In this document: one piece after another, positions 36,315 to 43,719 of the stretch
How positions within the stretch are numbered: the stretch's first letter is position 1
Layout of the letters: every line of letters starts with the position of its first letter
Origin: Kluyvera sp036759925
Lineage (GTDB): Bacteria; Pseudomonadota; Gammaproteobacteria; Enterobacterales; Enterobacteriaceae
Assembly (NCBI RefSeq): GCF_036759925.1
Contig: NZ_JAPKIB010000008.1
Coordinates: forward strand, 62,001-126,000
DNA: 64,000 bases
Reading direction: 5' to 3'
The notes under the pieces: model-generated
Seen by the model: only the letters and a program-made list of their open reading frames with translations
The model's database searches: none
What the model was told of the DNA's origin: nothing
Position numbers and translations under genes: made by a program

Positions 36315-37442
36315 TTACTTCCCAGGCGTATAGCTCAGAATCACCTTATCATCCGGAATATGGGTGAATTGGGTAATCAGCTGATGATAATCCGCCAGGG
36401 GATCGACATCTTTAAACTGCGTTGGATAGAAAATCTTACTCAGCGTCTCGATGGCGATAATGTTGTACGGGTTGTTATAGAAGTGGTGATACAGCGCCCC
36501 GGTATGCCCTGCGACAACCGCCGGAATGCTGCTCACACCCTGACGCGCCAGCAGCGCGTTAAAGGCGCTGACCACGTCGCTTTCCGGCACGTTGTAGCCG
36601 AACGGAATAATCGCCGTGCCTTTGCCCGGGCGTTTAGAGCCGGTCATCAGGTAGTAGTCCGGATTCATGGAGATGATTTTCTCCACCGAGATATTGCCGG
36701 TGGCGCCCGGCAGCAGCTGCGAACCAATGTTCACGCCGCCTGCGGCTTCGACCAGACCGCCCCAGCCGTTGCGCGCATGGGTGAAGCAGCAGCCGTTATC
36801 CAGCCCGGCAACCCCGGCAATCGGCTCGATAAACACTAATGGCTTCTTCTCAACCTTAGCCAGGCGCTGGTGAATGGTGTCCAGGCGCTGCTGATAGAAG
36901 TGGATATAGGCCTGCGCGCGGTCGCTCTGGCCGAGCACTTTGCCGAGCATTGCGATGCTTGGCAGGGTGTTCTCAACCGGATGCAGTTCATAGTCAACGA
37001 AAACAACCGGCACGTGGAGCGCCTCGAGCTTCGCCAGCACGCCGCTTTGTACCAGCGATGGCTTCGCGCGCAGCTGGGCAATCATCAGATCCGGGTGACG
37101 AGAGATCACCGTCTCCAGGTCAACGTTGCCCTGGTCGGAGAATTTCATATCGAGGATCTTATCCGCCTCGGGCCATTTACGCTTCAGAACGTTCCAGGTT
37201 TCGGTATCCTGTTTTTTCGGCAGGTTGTTCCACGCCACCACTTTGGCGAACGGATTGTCGCGCTCCAGCACCGCCAGCGTCAGAATATCGCGGCCGTCCT
37301 GCAGAATAATGCGCTGCGGCTCCTGCGTGACCGTGACCGTCCGGTTGTCCATATCTTTGACCGTTACCGGCCAGTTACCCGCCATCGCCAGCAGCGGTGA
37401 AAGCAGCAGCGCTGCGCCTAATAGTGCCTTCTTCATCGTCAT
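36315..37442 (-). CDS. Iron-siderophore ABC transporter, periplasmic binding protein
   Basis: Class III binding protein (FecB/FhuD-like), 375 residues, with a signal peptide (KKALLGAALLLSPLLAMAG). Two lobes are visible: VTVTQEPQRIILQDGRDILTL at the start of the first, a long linking helix, and a second lobe with GGVNIGSQLLPGATGNISVEKII...NPDYYLMTG. Likely ligand is a ferric siderophore or haem-type chelate; the sequence alone does not decide. Last gene of the operon, 24 bases after the ATPase gene. Confidence 0.82.
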   Translation of the reverse strand: MTMKKALLGAALLLSPLLAMAGNWPVTVKDMDNRTVTVTQEPQRIILQDGRDILTLAVLERDNPFAKVVAWNNLPKKQDTETWNVLKRKWPEADKILDMKFSDQGNVDLETVISRHPDLMIAQLRAKPSLVQSGVLAKLEALHVPVVFVDYELHPVENTLPSIAMLGKVLGQSDRAQAYIHFYQQRLDTIHQRLAKVEKKPLVFIEPIAGVAGLDNGCCFTHARNGWGGLVEAAGGVNIGSQLLPGATGNISVEKIISMNPDYYLMTGSKRPGKGTAIIPFGYNVPESDVVSAFNALLARQGVSSIPAVVAGHTGALYHHFYNNPYNIIAIETLSKIFYPTQFKDVDPLADYHQLITQFTHIPDDKVILSYTPGK

Positions 37443-37466
37443 GATTTCCCCGTCTTACGATTATTG

Positions 37467-38237
37467 TTATGTCGTTAATCCATCGACCACCACGTGCGGT
37501 AGCCCTTGTGAACAATGTTCGACCCGGCCACGCACGCCGTAAACGGTCGCCAGATTTTGTGGAATCACCACCTCATCCGGTACGCCACTTGCTACCAGCG
37601 CACCGTTTTTCAGCATCACGGCATATTCGGCGTGACGCAGGGCAATGTTGATATCGTGGATCACCACCACCGTGACGATATTGCGCAGCCGTGTCTCTCT
37701 GGCGACGATATCCATCACGTGAAACTGGAAGTTGAGGTCGAGGGCGCTCAGCGGTTCATCAAGCAGCAGCAGATCCGGCTGGCGGATCAGGGACTGCGCC
37801 AGGCCAATCAACTGTTTTTGGCCGCCGGAGAGCTGGTCGAGGTAGTGCATCGCCAGATGGGCGACGCCGAGTTTTTCCAGAATGGCGTAGGCTTCCTGCT
37901 CGGCGTTGCCTTCGTGGTAGCCGCTGGCGCGACGCGCCACGATAACCGACTCCAGTGCGTGCAGATGCACACCGGCGGGCAGCGACTGAGGCAGATAAAC
38001 CACCTTCTGGGCGCGTTTGGCGGGCATCAGCGTCATCAGGTCTTCGCCATTCAGCGACAGCACGCCCTGCGCCGGGTTGAGATCCGCCAGCGCGCGCAGC
38101 AGCGTCGATTTACCCGAACCGTTCGGACCGAGCAGGGCGGTAATCTGGCCGCGGGGCAGAATTGGCGTGGTCAGACCGTCGATGATTTTCTTTTTGCCAT
38201 ACCCGGTATGGAGGTCGCGAATAGAGAGGCCATCCAT
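37467..38237 (-). CDS. Iron-siderophore ABC transporter, ATPase
   Basis: FecE/FhuC-type ATPase of 256 residues: Walker A GPNGSGKST, signature LSGGQKQL, Walker B LLLLDEPLSALD, H-loop VVVIHDINIALRHAE. Overlaps the permease stop by one base, so translation is coupled. Confidence 0.92.
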   Translation of the reverse strand: MDGLSIRDLHTGYGKKKIIDGLTTPILPRGQITALLGPNGSGKSTLLRALADLNPAQGVLSLNGEDLMTLMPAKRAQKVVYLPQSLPAGVHLHALESVIVARRASGYHEGNAEQEAYAILEKLGVAHLAMHYLDQLSGGQKQLIGLAQSLIRQPDLLLLDEPLSALDLNFQFHVMDIVARETRLRNIVTVVVIHDINIALRHAEYAVMLKNGALVASGVPDEVVIPQNLATVYGVRGRVEHCSQGLPHVVVDGLTT

Positions 38238-39310
38238 TACAGCGTTCCTCGGTGGCGAATAATAATGCTCAGGAAGAAAGGCACGCCGACCAGCGAGGTC
38301 ACGATGCCCACCGGAATAATGACCCCGGTGACGATATTTTTAGACACCACCGACGCCAGCGACAGCACCAGCGCGCCAATCAGCATGCTGCCGGGCAGGT
38401 AGAAGCGGTGGTCTTCGCCAAACATCATGCGGGAAATGTGCGGCGCGACCAGGCCGATAAAGCCGATGGGGCCGACGAAGGCCACGGTCAGCGCTGAGAT
38501 AATGCTGATGCGCAGCAGCGTCGCCAGACGCAGTTTACGCACGTTAATGCCAAAGCTGACGGCGCGGTCTTCGCCAAGGCGCAGCGCGGTCAGCTTCCAG
38601 GCGTTTTTCAATGACAGCGGGGTGATAATCAGCAGCGCCACCGCCAGAATCGCCAGCTTGTCCCACGAGGCGCGCGCCAGGCTGCCCATCGTCCAGAACA
38701 CCAGACCCTGCAAGGTGTCTTCGCTGGCGACGAACTGCAAAATGGATATCAGCGCGTTAAAGGTGAAAACCAGCGCGATGCCAAACAGCACCACGCCGGA
38801 GGTGGCAACCCGCGTCCAGCGGCTGATGCCGTCGAGAATAAAGCAGGCCATCAGCGCAAAGACAAAGGCGTTCACCGAGATAAACCACTGGTCGGGAATG
38901 CCCGGAATGCCGATCCCCAGAATAATCGCCAGTGCCGCGCCGAACGAGGCGGCAGAGGAGACGCCGAGGGTAAACGGGCTGGCCAGCGGGTTGTTGAGGA
39001 TGGTCTGCATCTCCGCCCCGGCAAGCCCTAAGCCCATGCCGACCAGAATCGCCATCAGCGCGAACGGTAAACGCAACTCCCAGACAATCACGCGGGTGCC
39101 CGCATCGGCGGCGTCGGCGTGGAACAGCGTCTGCCACAGCGTCGATACGGAGATGCCCGAGGGGCCGAGGGTAAAATCAAGCAGCAGGGAGCAGAGGATG
39201 CAGAGCAGTACCACGCCGGCAAGCAGGTAACGCTGCATAACCACCCGACGATAGCGGGCGGCAATCGCCAGCGCGGGGGAGTCGGCGCTGGAGGCAAGGC
39301 TGGAATTCAT
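38237..39310 (-). CDS. Iron-siderophore ABC transporter, FecCD-type permease
   Basis: Single permease of the BtuC/FecCD family, 357 residues, about ten transmembrane helices. Family landmarks are WELRLPFALMAILVGMGLGLAGA and GFIGLVAPHISRMMFGEDHR. One permease gene in the operon implies a homodimer. A Fur-type palindrome lies 106 bases upstream. No TonB-dependent receptor is encoded nearby. Confidence 0.92.
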   Translation of the reverse strand: MNSSLASSADSPALAIAARYRRVVMQRYLLAGVVLLCILCSLLLDFTLGPSGISVSTLWQTLFHADAADAGTRVIVWELRLPFALMAILVGMGLGLAGAEMQTILNNPLASPFTLGVSSAASFGAALAIILGIGIPGIPDQWFISVNAFVFALMACFILDGISRWTRVATSGVVLFGIALVFTFNALISILQFVASEDTLQGLVFWTMGSLARASWDKLAILAVALLIITPLSLKNAWKLTALRLGEDRAVSFGINVRKLRLATLLRISIISALTVAFVGPIGFIGLVAPHISRMMFGEDHRFYLPGSMLIGALVLSLASVVSKNIVTGVIIPVGIVTSLVGVPFFLSIIIRHRGTL

Positions 39311-39415
39311 CGGATAACCTTATGGAACAGGGTAAATTCAGTGAACCTCCCGCCTGTCCCGAGGCGAAAAATGCAGGATATCCAATATCCTGGAGAGAGC
39401 TGGCGACAATATATT

Positions 39416-39438
39416 GAATTGATAATGCTTATCAATTC
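39416..39438. promoter_or_regulatory. Fur box
   Basis: A perfect 23-bp palindrome centred on TGATAATGCTTATCA, matching the GATAAT-based Fur consensus. It lies between the divergent siderophore operon (106 bases from its first ATG) and the P450 fusion gene (283 bases), and most likely represses the importer when iron is plentiful. Confidence 0.88.
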
Positions 39439-39482
39439 AATATGAAAATAATTAGCGTTCCATTGATTGTTTGTTTAACTAA

Positions 39483-39522
39483 TACCCTCACCCCGGCCCT
39501 CTCCCTAAAAGGGTGAGGGGAA
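39483..39522 (+). repeat. GC-rich palindromic intergenic repeat, copy B
   Basis: CCCTCACCCCGGCCCTCTCC followed by a CCCT-AAAA-GGG hairpin and TGAGGGG. Same family as the copies at 31.76, 46.9, 47.0, 56.05 and 56.1 kb; plus orientation. Confidence 0.75.
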
Positions 39523-39609
39523 AAGCACCGCAATAACCCCGTTTTCCATAAGTCTAATTCCCTTTTTTCCCCTCCCAATAAATGTGACCGCCCCCGCTAA
39601 CCTAGCAGC

Positions 39610-39647
39610 ATGCCGGTTTTGTCCTGCTTAATGTCATCTCTGTCCGT
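39610..39647 (+). promoter_or_regulatory. Putative AraC-type operator upstream of the P450 fusion gene
   Basis: ATGCCGGTTTTGTCCTG (39610-39626) is repeated imperfectly 21 bases further on (ATGTCATCTCTGTCCGT, 10 of 17 identical), the spacing usual for paired AraC half-sites. The first word recurs without a mismatch at 43411-43427 next to the araC gene. The binding protein is inferred. Confidence 0.55.
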
Positions 39648-39720
39648 TGTACCTGAACGCCATCCAGCATTTGATGAGGCATCGGATTTTCCGACCGCAA
39701 TAGCCTGGAGGATGAGAGAG

Positions 39721-42495
39721 ATGACCCATCAGATTACCCTTCGTTTTGAAGACGGCGCGATGCAGACCCTGGAGTGCCGCACCGGTGAGACCGTTGCTGA
39801 TGCCGCGCTGCGCGCCAGAATCAGCATTCCGCTCGACTGCCGTGATGGCGTCTGCGGCACCTGTAAGGCCACCTGCGCCTCCGGTGATTATCAGCACGGC
39901 GACTACGTGGACGACGCACTCTCCACCGAAGAGGCCCGCGCGGGCAGGGTGTTGACCTGTCAGATGCGCCCGTCCAGCGACTGCGTGGTAGAGATTGCCG
40001 CCGCGTCAGACGCCGCCTGTGTGGCTACGTATCAAGGGCATATCACCGCCAGCCGCGCGCTGTCACCGACAACGTTAACCTTCTCCATTGCGCTCGACGA
40101 CCGCCAGGCGCTGAGCTTCTTGCCAGGCCAGTACGTCAGCGTGCAGGTGCCGGGCAGCGACCAGACGCGCTCGTACTCATTCAGCTCCGGGCCGCGAGAA
40201 ACCGAGGTCTCGTTCGTGGTGCGTAACGTGCCGCAGGGGCTGATGTCGACCTGGCTGAGTGAGCGCGCTCGTGTCGGCGATGCGATGTCATTGCGCGGGC
40301 CGATGGGCAGCTTTTACCTGCGCCCGGTGGAGCGTCCGGTTCTGTTCCTGGCTGGTGGCACCGGGTTGGCACCGTTCCTGTCGATGCTGGCCGCGTTGGT
40401 GGATGACAACGCCACGCACCAGCCGGTGCACCTGATTTTTGGCATCACCCGCGATGAAGATCGGGTGGCGATTGAGACCCTCGACGATTACGCCCGACAG
40501 CTGCCAAACTTCAGCTACCGCTGTACCGTCGCCGACCCGGAAAGCGCCGCGCCGCACAAGGGCTACGTCACCCAGCATATCGATGCGGGCATGCTGAACG
40601 GCGGTGATGCCGACGTTTACCTCTGCGGCCCACCGCCAATGGTGGATGCCGTGCGTCGCTATCTGGACGCCGAAGGGCTGACGCCGCGTAACTTCTACTA
40701 CGAGAAATTTGCGGGCGCAGCGCAGACGGCGCCGAGCGTGGAGGCACCGATTGCCGCTGCGGATGTGGACGATGCCTTTGACCTGCGTCTGGCGCTGGAG
40801 CTTGGCGCGGTGCAGTTAACCATGGGGCGGCTTAGCGGAGAGCAGCTGACCACCTTCCGTCGCCTGGCCGAGGCCACGGCGGCATTCGTCTCCGGACGGC
40901 GCTTCCTTGATGTGCCGCGCTATGTGGAGGCTAACCACGCCTTCCATCAGTTCCTGATTGAGGCCACCCGCAACGCGCAGCTGATTGCGCTCTACGCCCA
41001 GCTGACGGTGCGTGACTATATCGACCGCGCGCTGACCGTCAGCGTGGAGATCGTCGGCGATATCGTGCAGCAGCACCGGGATCTGGTCTCGGCCTTTGAA
41101 TATGGCGATCTTAACGCTGCCCGCGATGTGCTGGCCCAGCACGCGCAGCACTCGCGTACCACCATGAGCCGGGCGCTGGCGCTGAAAACGGCCCCTGCCG
41201 CCATTGGACTCCCCGTCGCGCCACCCGCGCTGGAGCCAGAAGCGCCGCGCTGCCCGTTCCATGATCTTCAGCCCTCGCTGCCGCCTTACTCCCACGAACT
41301 GGCGTGGCCAGAAGGGCTTGCACCGTTCAAAGTAGTGGATGACGGTTCGCAGGGCGACCCGTATGAGCACTATCGCTGGATGCGCGAACACGCGCCGGTG
41401 CTGCGCTGCCAGTCGGCCACCACCGACGTCTGGTTCCTGTCGCGCTATGACGATGTCTACCAGGCGATCCGTAACCCGAAACTTTTCTCTTCAGAAGTCG
41501 TGAGCCCGCCGCCGCTGACCTTCCTCACGCTGTTCGATGCGCCTGGGCATACCCGCCTGCGCAAAGTGGCGCAGCCGTCGTTTATGCCGCTGTCGCTTGA
41601 ACCGTTTATCCCTGAAATCGAACGCCGCGCTGAGGCTTTAATTGACCAGATGATCGCCAACGGCGGCGGTGATGTCGTGGAAGATTTTGCCATTCCGCTC
41701 AGTATCGCCACCATTTCGGCGATGATCGACGTGCCGAACGAAGACGAAGAGAAAATGAAGTTCTGGTCAGATGAAACCTTCAGCTACTTTGGCCGCCTGG
41801 CGCGCAATGCCCCCGGTACTGGCACCGACGAGCAGAGCGCAATGGCCTTCTTTGCCTATCTGAAAGAGGCGATGGAGCGGCTCTATCTCAGCAACAGCCA
41901 GTCGATTGGTGGCCATATTGCCCGCATGTGGAAAGCGGGGCAGTTGAGCGAAAAAGAGGCAAAAGAGCTGTGCGCTTTCGTCTTTATCGCCGGGCACGAC
42001 ACCACCACCATCCTGGTGGCGAACGCCTTCCGCATGTTTGCCGAACAGCCGCAGCTGGTGGCGCGCCTTCGCGAAAACCCCGATGACGCCGACCGCTTTG
42101 TGGAAGAGGTGGCACGCTATCGCGGCACCGTCCAGCGAGTCAGCCGCATCACCACCGAGGCCACCACCGTGGCGGGGGTGACCATCCCGAAAGGCGCGGT
42201 GATACGCCTGCTGCTGTCGGCGGCTAACCGCGATAGCCGCAAGTTTATCGATGGTGAGACCTTCAACATTGACCGCGACAGCAGCGGGCATCTTGGTTTT
42301 GGCAACGGCATTCACAAGTGCCTCGGCCAGCCGCTGGCCAAGCTCGAAACGCTGATTGCCGCGAAGCTGGTGGCGCGCAAAGTGGGGGCGATGAGTCTCG
42401 ACCCGGCGTGTCCCATCCAGTATGTCCGCGGCAACAACCTCACCAACTCAGGGCCGGAGCACCTGTTTGTACAGATGCGCGCGCGCGAAGATTAA
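39721..42495 (+). CDS. Self-sufficient cytochrome P450: ferredoxin-reductase / FCD domain / P450 fusion
   Basis: A 924-residue soluble three-part protein. Residues 1-95 are a plant-type [2Fe-2S] ferredoxin (C40, C45, C48, C80). Residues about 100-335 are a BenC-type reductase with FAD motif RSYSFSS (150-156), NAD(P)H motif GGTGLAP (212-218) and YLCGPPPM (300-307). Residues about 350-485 are helical and match a GntR-type FCD ligand-binding domain (NHAFHQFL with H409, QQHRDL with H452, and H474). Residues about 520-924 are a full P450: I-helix AGHDTT (757-762), ExxR at E796-R799, heme loop FGNGIHKCLG with C867. It should oxidise an unknown substrate using NAD(P)H without outside partners. Start ATG 39721 matches BenC-type N-termini and has GGAGGA 8 bases upstream; the frame is open back to 39610, across the putative operator. 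It ends 4 bases into the convergent araC gene. Confidence 0.9.
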   Translation: MTHQITLRFEDGAMQTLECRTGETVADAALRARISIPLDCRDGVCGTCKATCASGDYQHGDYVDDALSTEEARAGRVLTCQMRPSSDCVVEIAAASDAACVATYQGHITASRALSPTTLTFSIALDDRQALSFLPGQYVSVQVPGSDQTRSYSFSSGPRETEVSFVVRNVPQGLMSTWLSERARVGDAMSLRGPMGSFYLRPVERPVLFLAGGTGLAPFLSMLAALVDDNATHQPVHLIFGITRDEDRVAIETLDDYARQLPNFSYRCTVADPESAAPHKGYVTQHIDAGMLNGGDADVYLCGPPPMVDAVRRYLDAEGLTPRNFYYEKFAGAAQTAPSVEAPIAAADVDDAFDLRLALELGAVQLTMGRLSGEQLTTFRRLAEATAAFVSGRRFLDVPRYVEANHAFHQFLIEATRNAQLIALYAQLTVRDYIDRALTVSVEIVGDIVQQHRDLVSAFEYGDLNAARDVLAQHAQHSRTTMSRALALKTAPAAIGLPVAPPALEPEAPRCPFHDLQPSLPPYSHELAWPEGLAPFKVVDDGSQGDPYEHYRWMREHAPVLRCQSATTDVWFLSRYDDVYQAIRNPKLFSSEVVSPPPLTFLTLFDAPGHTRLRKVAQPSFMPLSLEPFIPEIERRAEALIDQMIANGGGDVVEDFAIPLSIATISAMIDVPNEDEEKMKFWSDETFSYFGRLARNAPGTGTDEQSAMAFFAYLKEAMERLYLSNSQSIGGHIARMWKAGQLSEKEAKELCAFVFIAGHDTTTILVANAFRMFAEQPQLVARLRENPDDADRFVEEVARYRGTVQRVSRITTEATTVAGVTIPKGAVIRLLLSAANRDSRKFIDGETFNIDRDSSGHLGFGNGIHKCLGQPLAKLETLIAAKLVARKVGAMSLDPACPIQYVRGNNLTNSGPEHLFVQMRARED

Positions 42496-43409
42496 ACGGC
42501 GTGCGACAGGCGGCCCTGCTCCTGAATACGGTATTCAGTGGGCCGCAGCCCGGTTTGCTTGCGGAAAAAGCGGCCAAAGTAGGCCTCGTCGCGAAAGCCC
42601 AACTCGCGGGCTATCTGCTTGACGCTGAAGCTGGAGTAGACCAGCAGCCGCCGGGCTTCATGCACGGCGCGGCGGTCGATGGCCTCAATGGCGGAGATGC
42701 CGAACGCTTCCCGGCAAATCCGCGTGAGCTGGCCGGCGGAAATGCCCATGGCGCTGGCGTAGCTGGCTACCGGCTGGCGGCTACGGCAGCGATCGTCGAG
42801 CAGCAGGCGAAAGCGCTCAATGCGGGCAACCAGCGCAGCACGTGAGGGGTTACCCGCCAGACGCGCTTTTTCGCTCAGGCGGGCAATCTGCACGAACAGG
42901 GCGATGGTCAGCGCCAGCCCGGCGGTGTACTGCCAGCGTTCCGGGTGTTCTGCCTCACGGCCGATGGCATCGAACAACGCTTCCAGCGGTGCGCCACGGG
43001 GGCTCGCCGGGTCAACGGCCAGCACCGCAGGCGTGCGCACGAAGGCTAACAGCTCAGGGGCGGCGGTCATGGCGATCGACTCAATGGCCGATTGGGCGGT
43101 GGTGATCACGTGGCCGTCAATGTCATCGCGAAAATGAAAGCCGTGAACGGAACGTGCCGGAATAACCACCAGACACGGCGCTTCCAGCTGCCAGGTCTGG
43201 CCGTCTATCGAGGTCTCGCCGCCGCCGTGGGTGATGTACAGCGCCTGGATTAATGCGTCGTGAAAGTGCGGTTCAATCTCAAACCCAAAGCGACTGGCCC
43301 GCGACGGAATGCGCTCGTGATGCACGCTATCCACGGCGGTGGGATCGTCCTGCGCGCCGTAAAGGGCGTAGTTGGGTAGCGTTCGGCGCGCGTTAGCGTG
43401 AGCAGGCAT
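42492..43409 (-). CDS. AraC-family regulator (PobR/HpaA-like), next to the P450 gene
   Basis: About 305 residues: an N-terminal cupin-like effector domain (HFHDALIQALYITHGGGETSIDG, VVIPARSVHGFHF) and two C-terminal helix-turn-helix motifs. The recognition region is FSVKQIARELGFRDEAYFGRFFRKQTGLRPTEYR. The layout resembles PobR/HpaA activators of aromatic-acid genes. Start ATG 43409; an upstream GTG at 43445 would add 12 residues and run through the 17-bp word shared with the P450 promoter. It is convergent with the P450 gene (4-base overlap) and probably controls it. Confidence 0.85.
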   Translation of the reverse strand: MPAHANARRTLPNYALYGAQDDPTAVDSVHHERIPSRASRFGFEIEPHFHDALIQALYITHGGGETSIDGQTWQLEAPCLVVIPARSVHGFHFRDDIDGHVITTAQSAIESIAMTAAPELLAFVRTPAVLAVDPASPRGAPLEALFDAIGREAEHPERWQYTAGLALTIALFVQIARLSEKARLAGNPSRAALVARIERFRLLLDDRCRSRQPVASYASAMGISAGQLTRICREAFGISAIEAIDRRAVHEARRLLVYSSFSVKQIARELGFRDEAYFGRFFRKQTGLRPTEYRIQEQGRLSHAV

Positions 43410-43410
43410 G

Positions 43411-43427
43411 ATGCCGGTTTTGTCCTG
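43411..43427. promoter_or_regulatory. Second copy of the 17-bp putative operator
   Basis: ATGCCGGTTTTGTCCTG, identical to 39610-39626, directly upstream of the araC ATG and 293 bases before the flavoprotein gene. A looser relative, GTGCAGGTTTTGGTGTG (12 of 17), lies at 43602-43618, about 100 bases before the flavoprotein start. Confidence 0.5.
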
Positions 43428-43719
43428 TAGCGGTGAGTGATGCACTGATGGCGAATAACGTTTATTCGGTGATAAAACGCGCCATCGCGCAAGTGCTGAA
43501 TCTTCATCTTGTGACGTGGATAGGGCGGAAAAACGTCGCTTCTCTATAGCGGCGAAGGCAAAAATTTGCGCCAGAACACACTTCTTCGCAATTGTCGAAA
43601 AGTGCAGGTTTTGGTGTGAAAGTGCCCTTCTTTTTCCCCAGTGGGCTGTGAAAAATGCATATGTAACGTTTTTATAACATCAGCAAAATAATAAAAATCA
43701 TTCATCTGCGAGGTACCCT

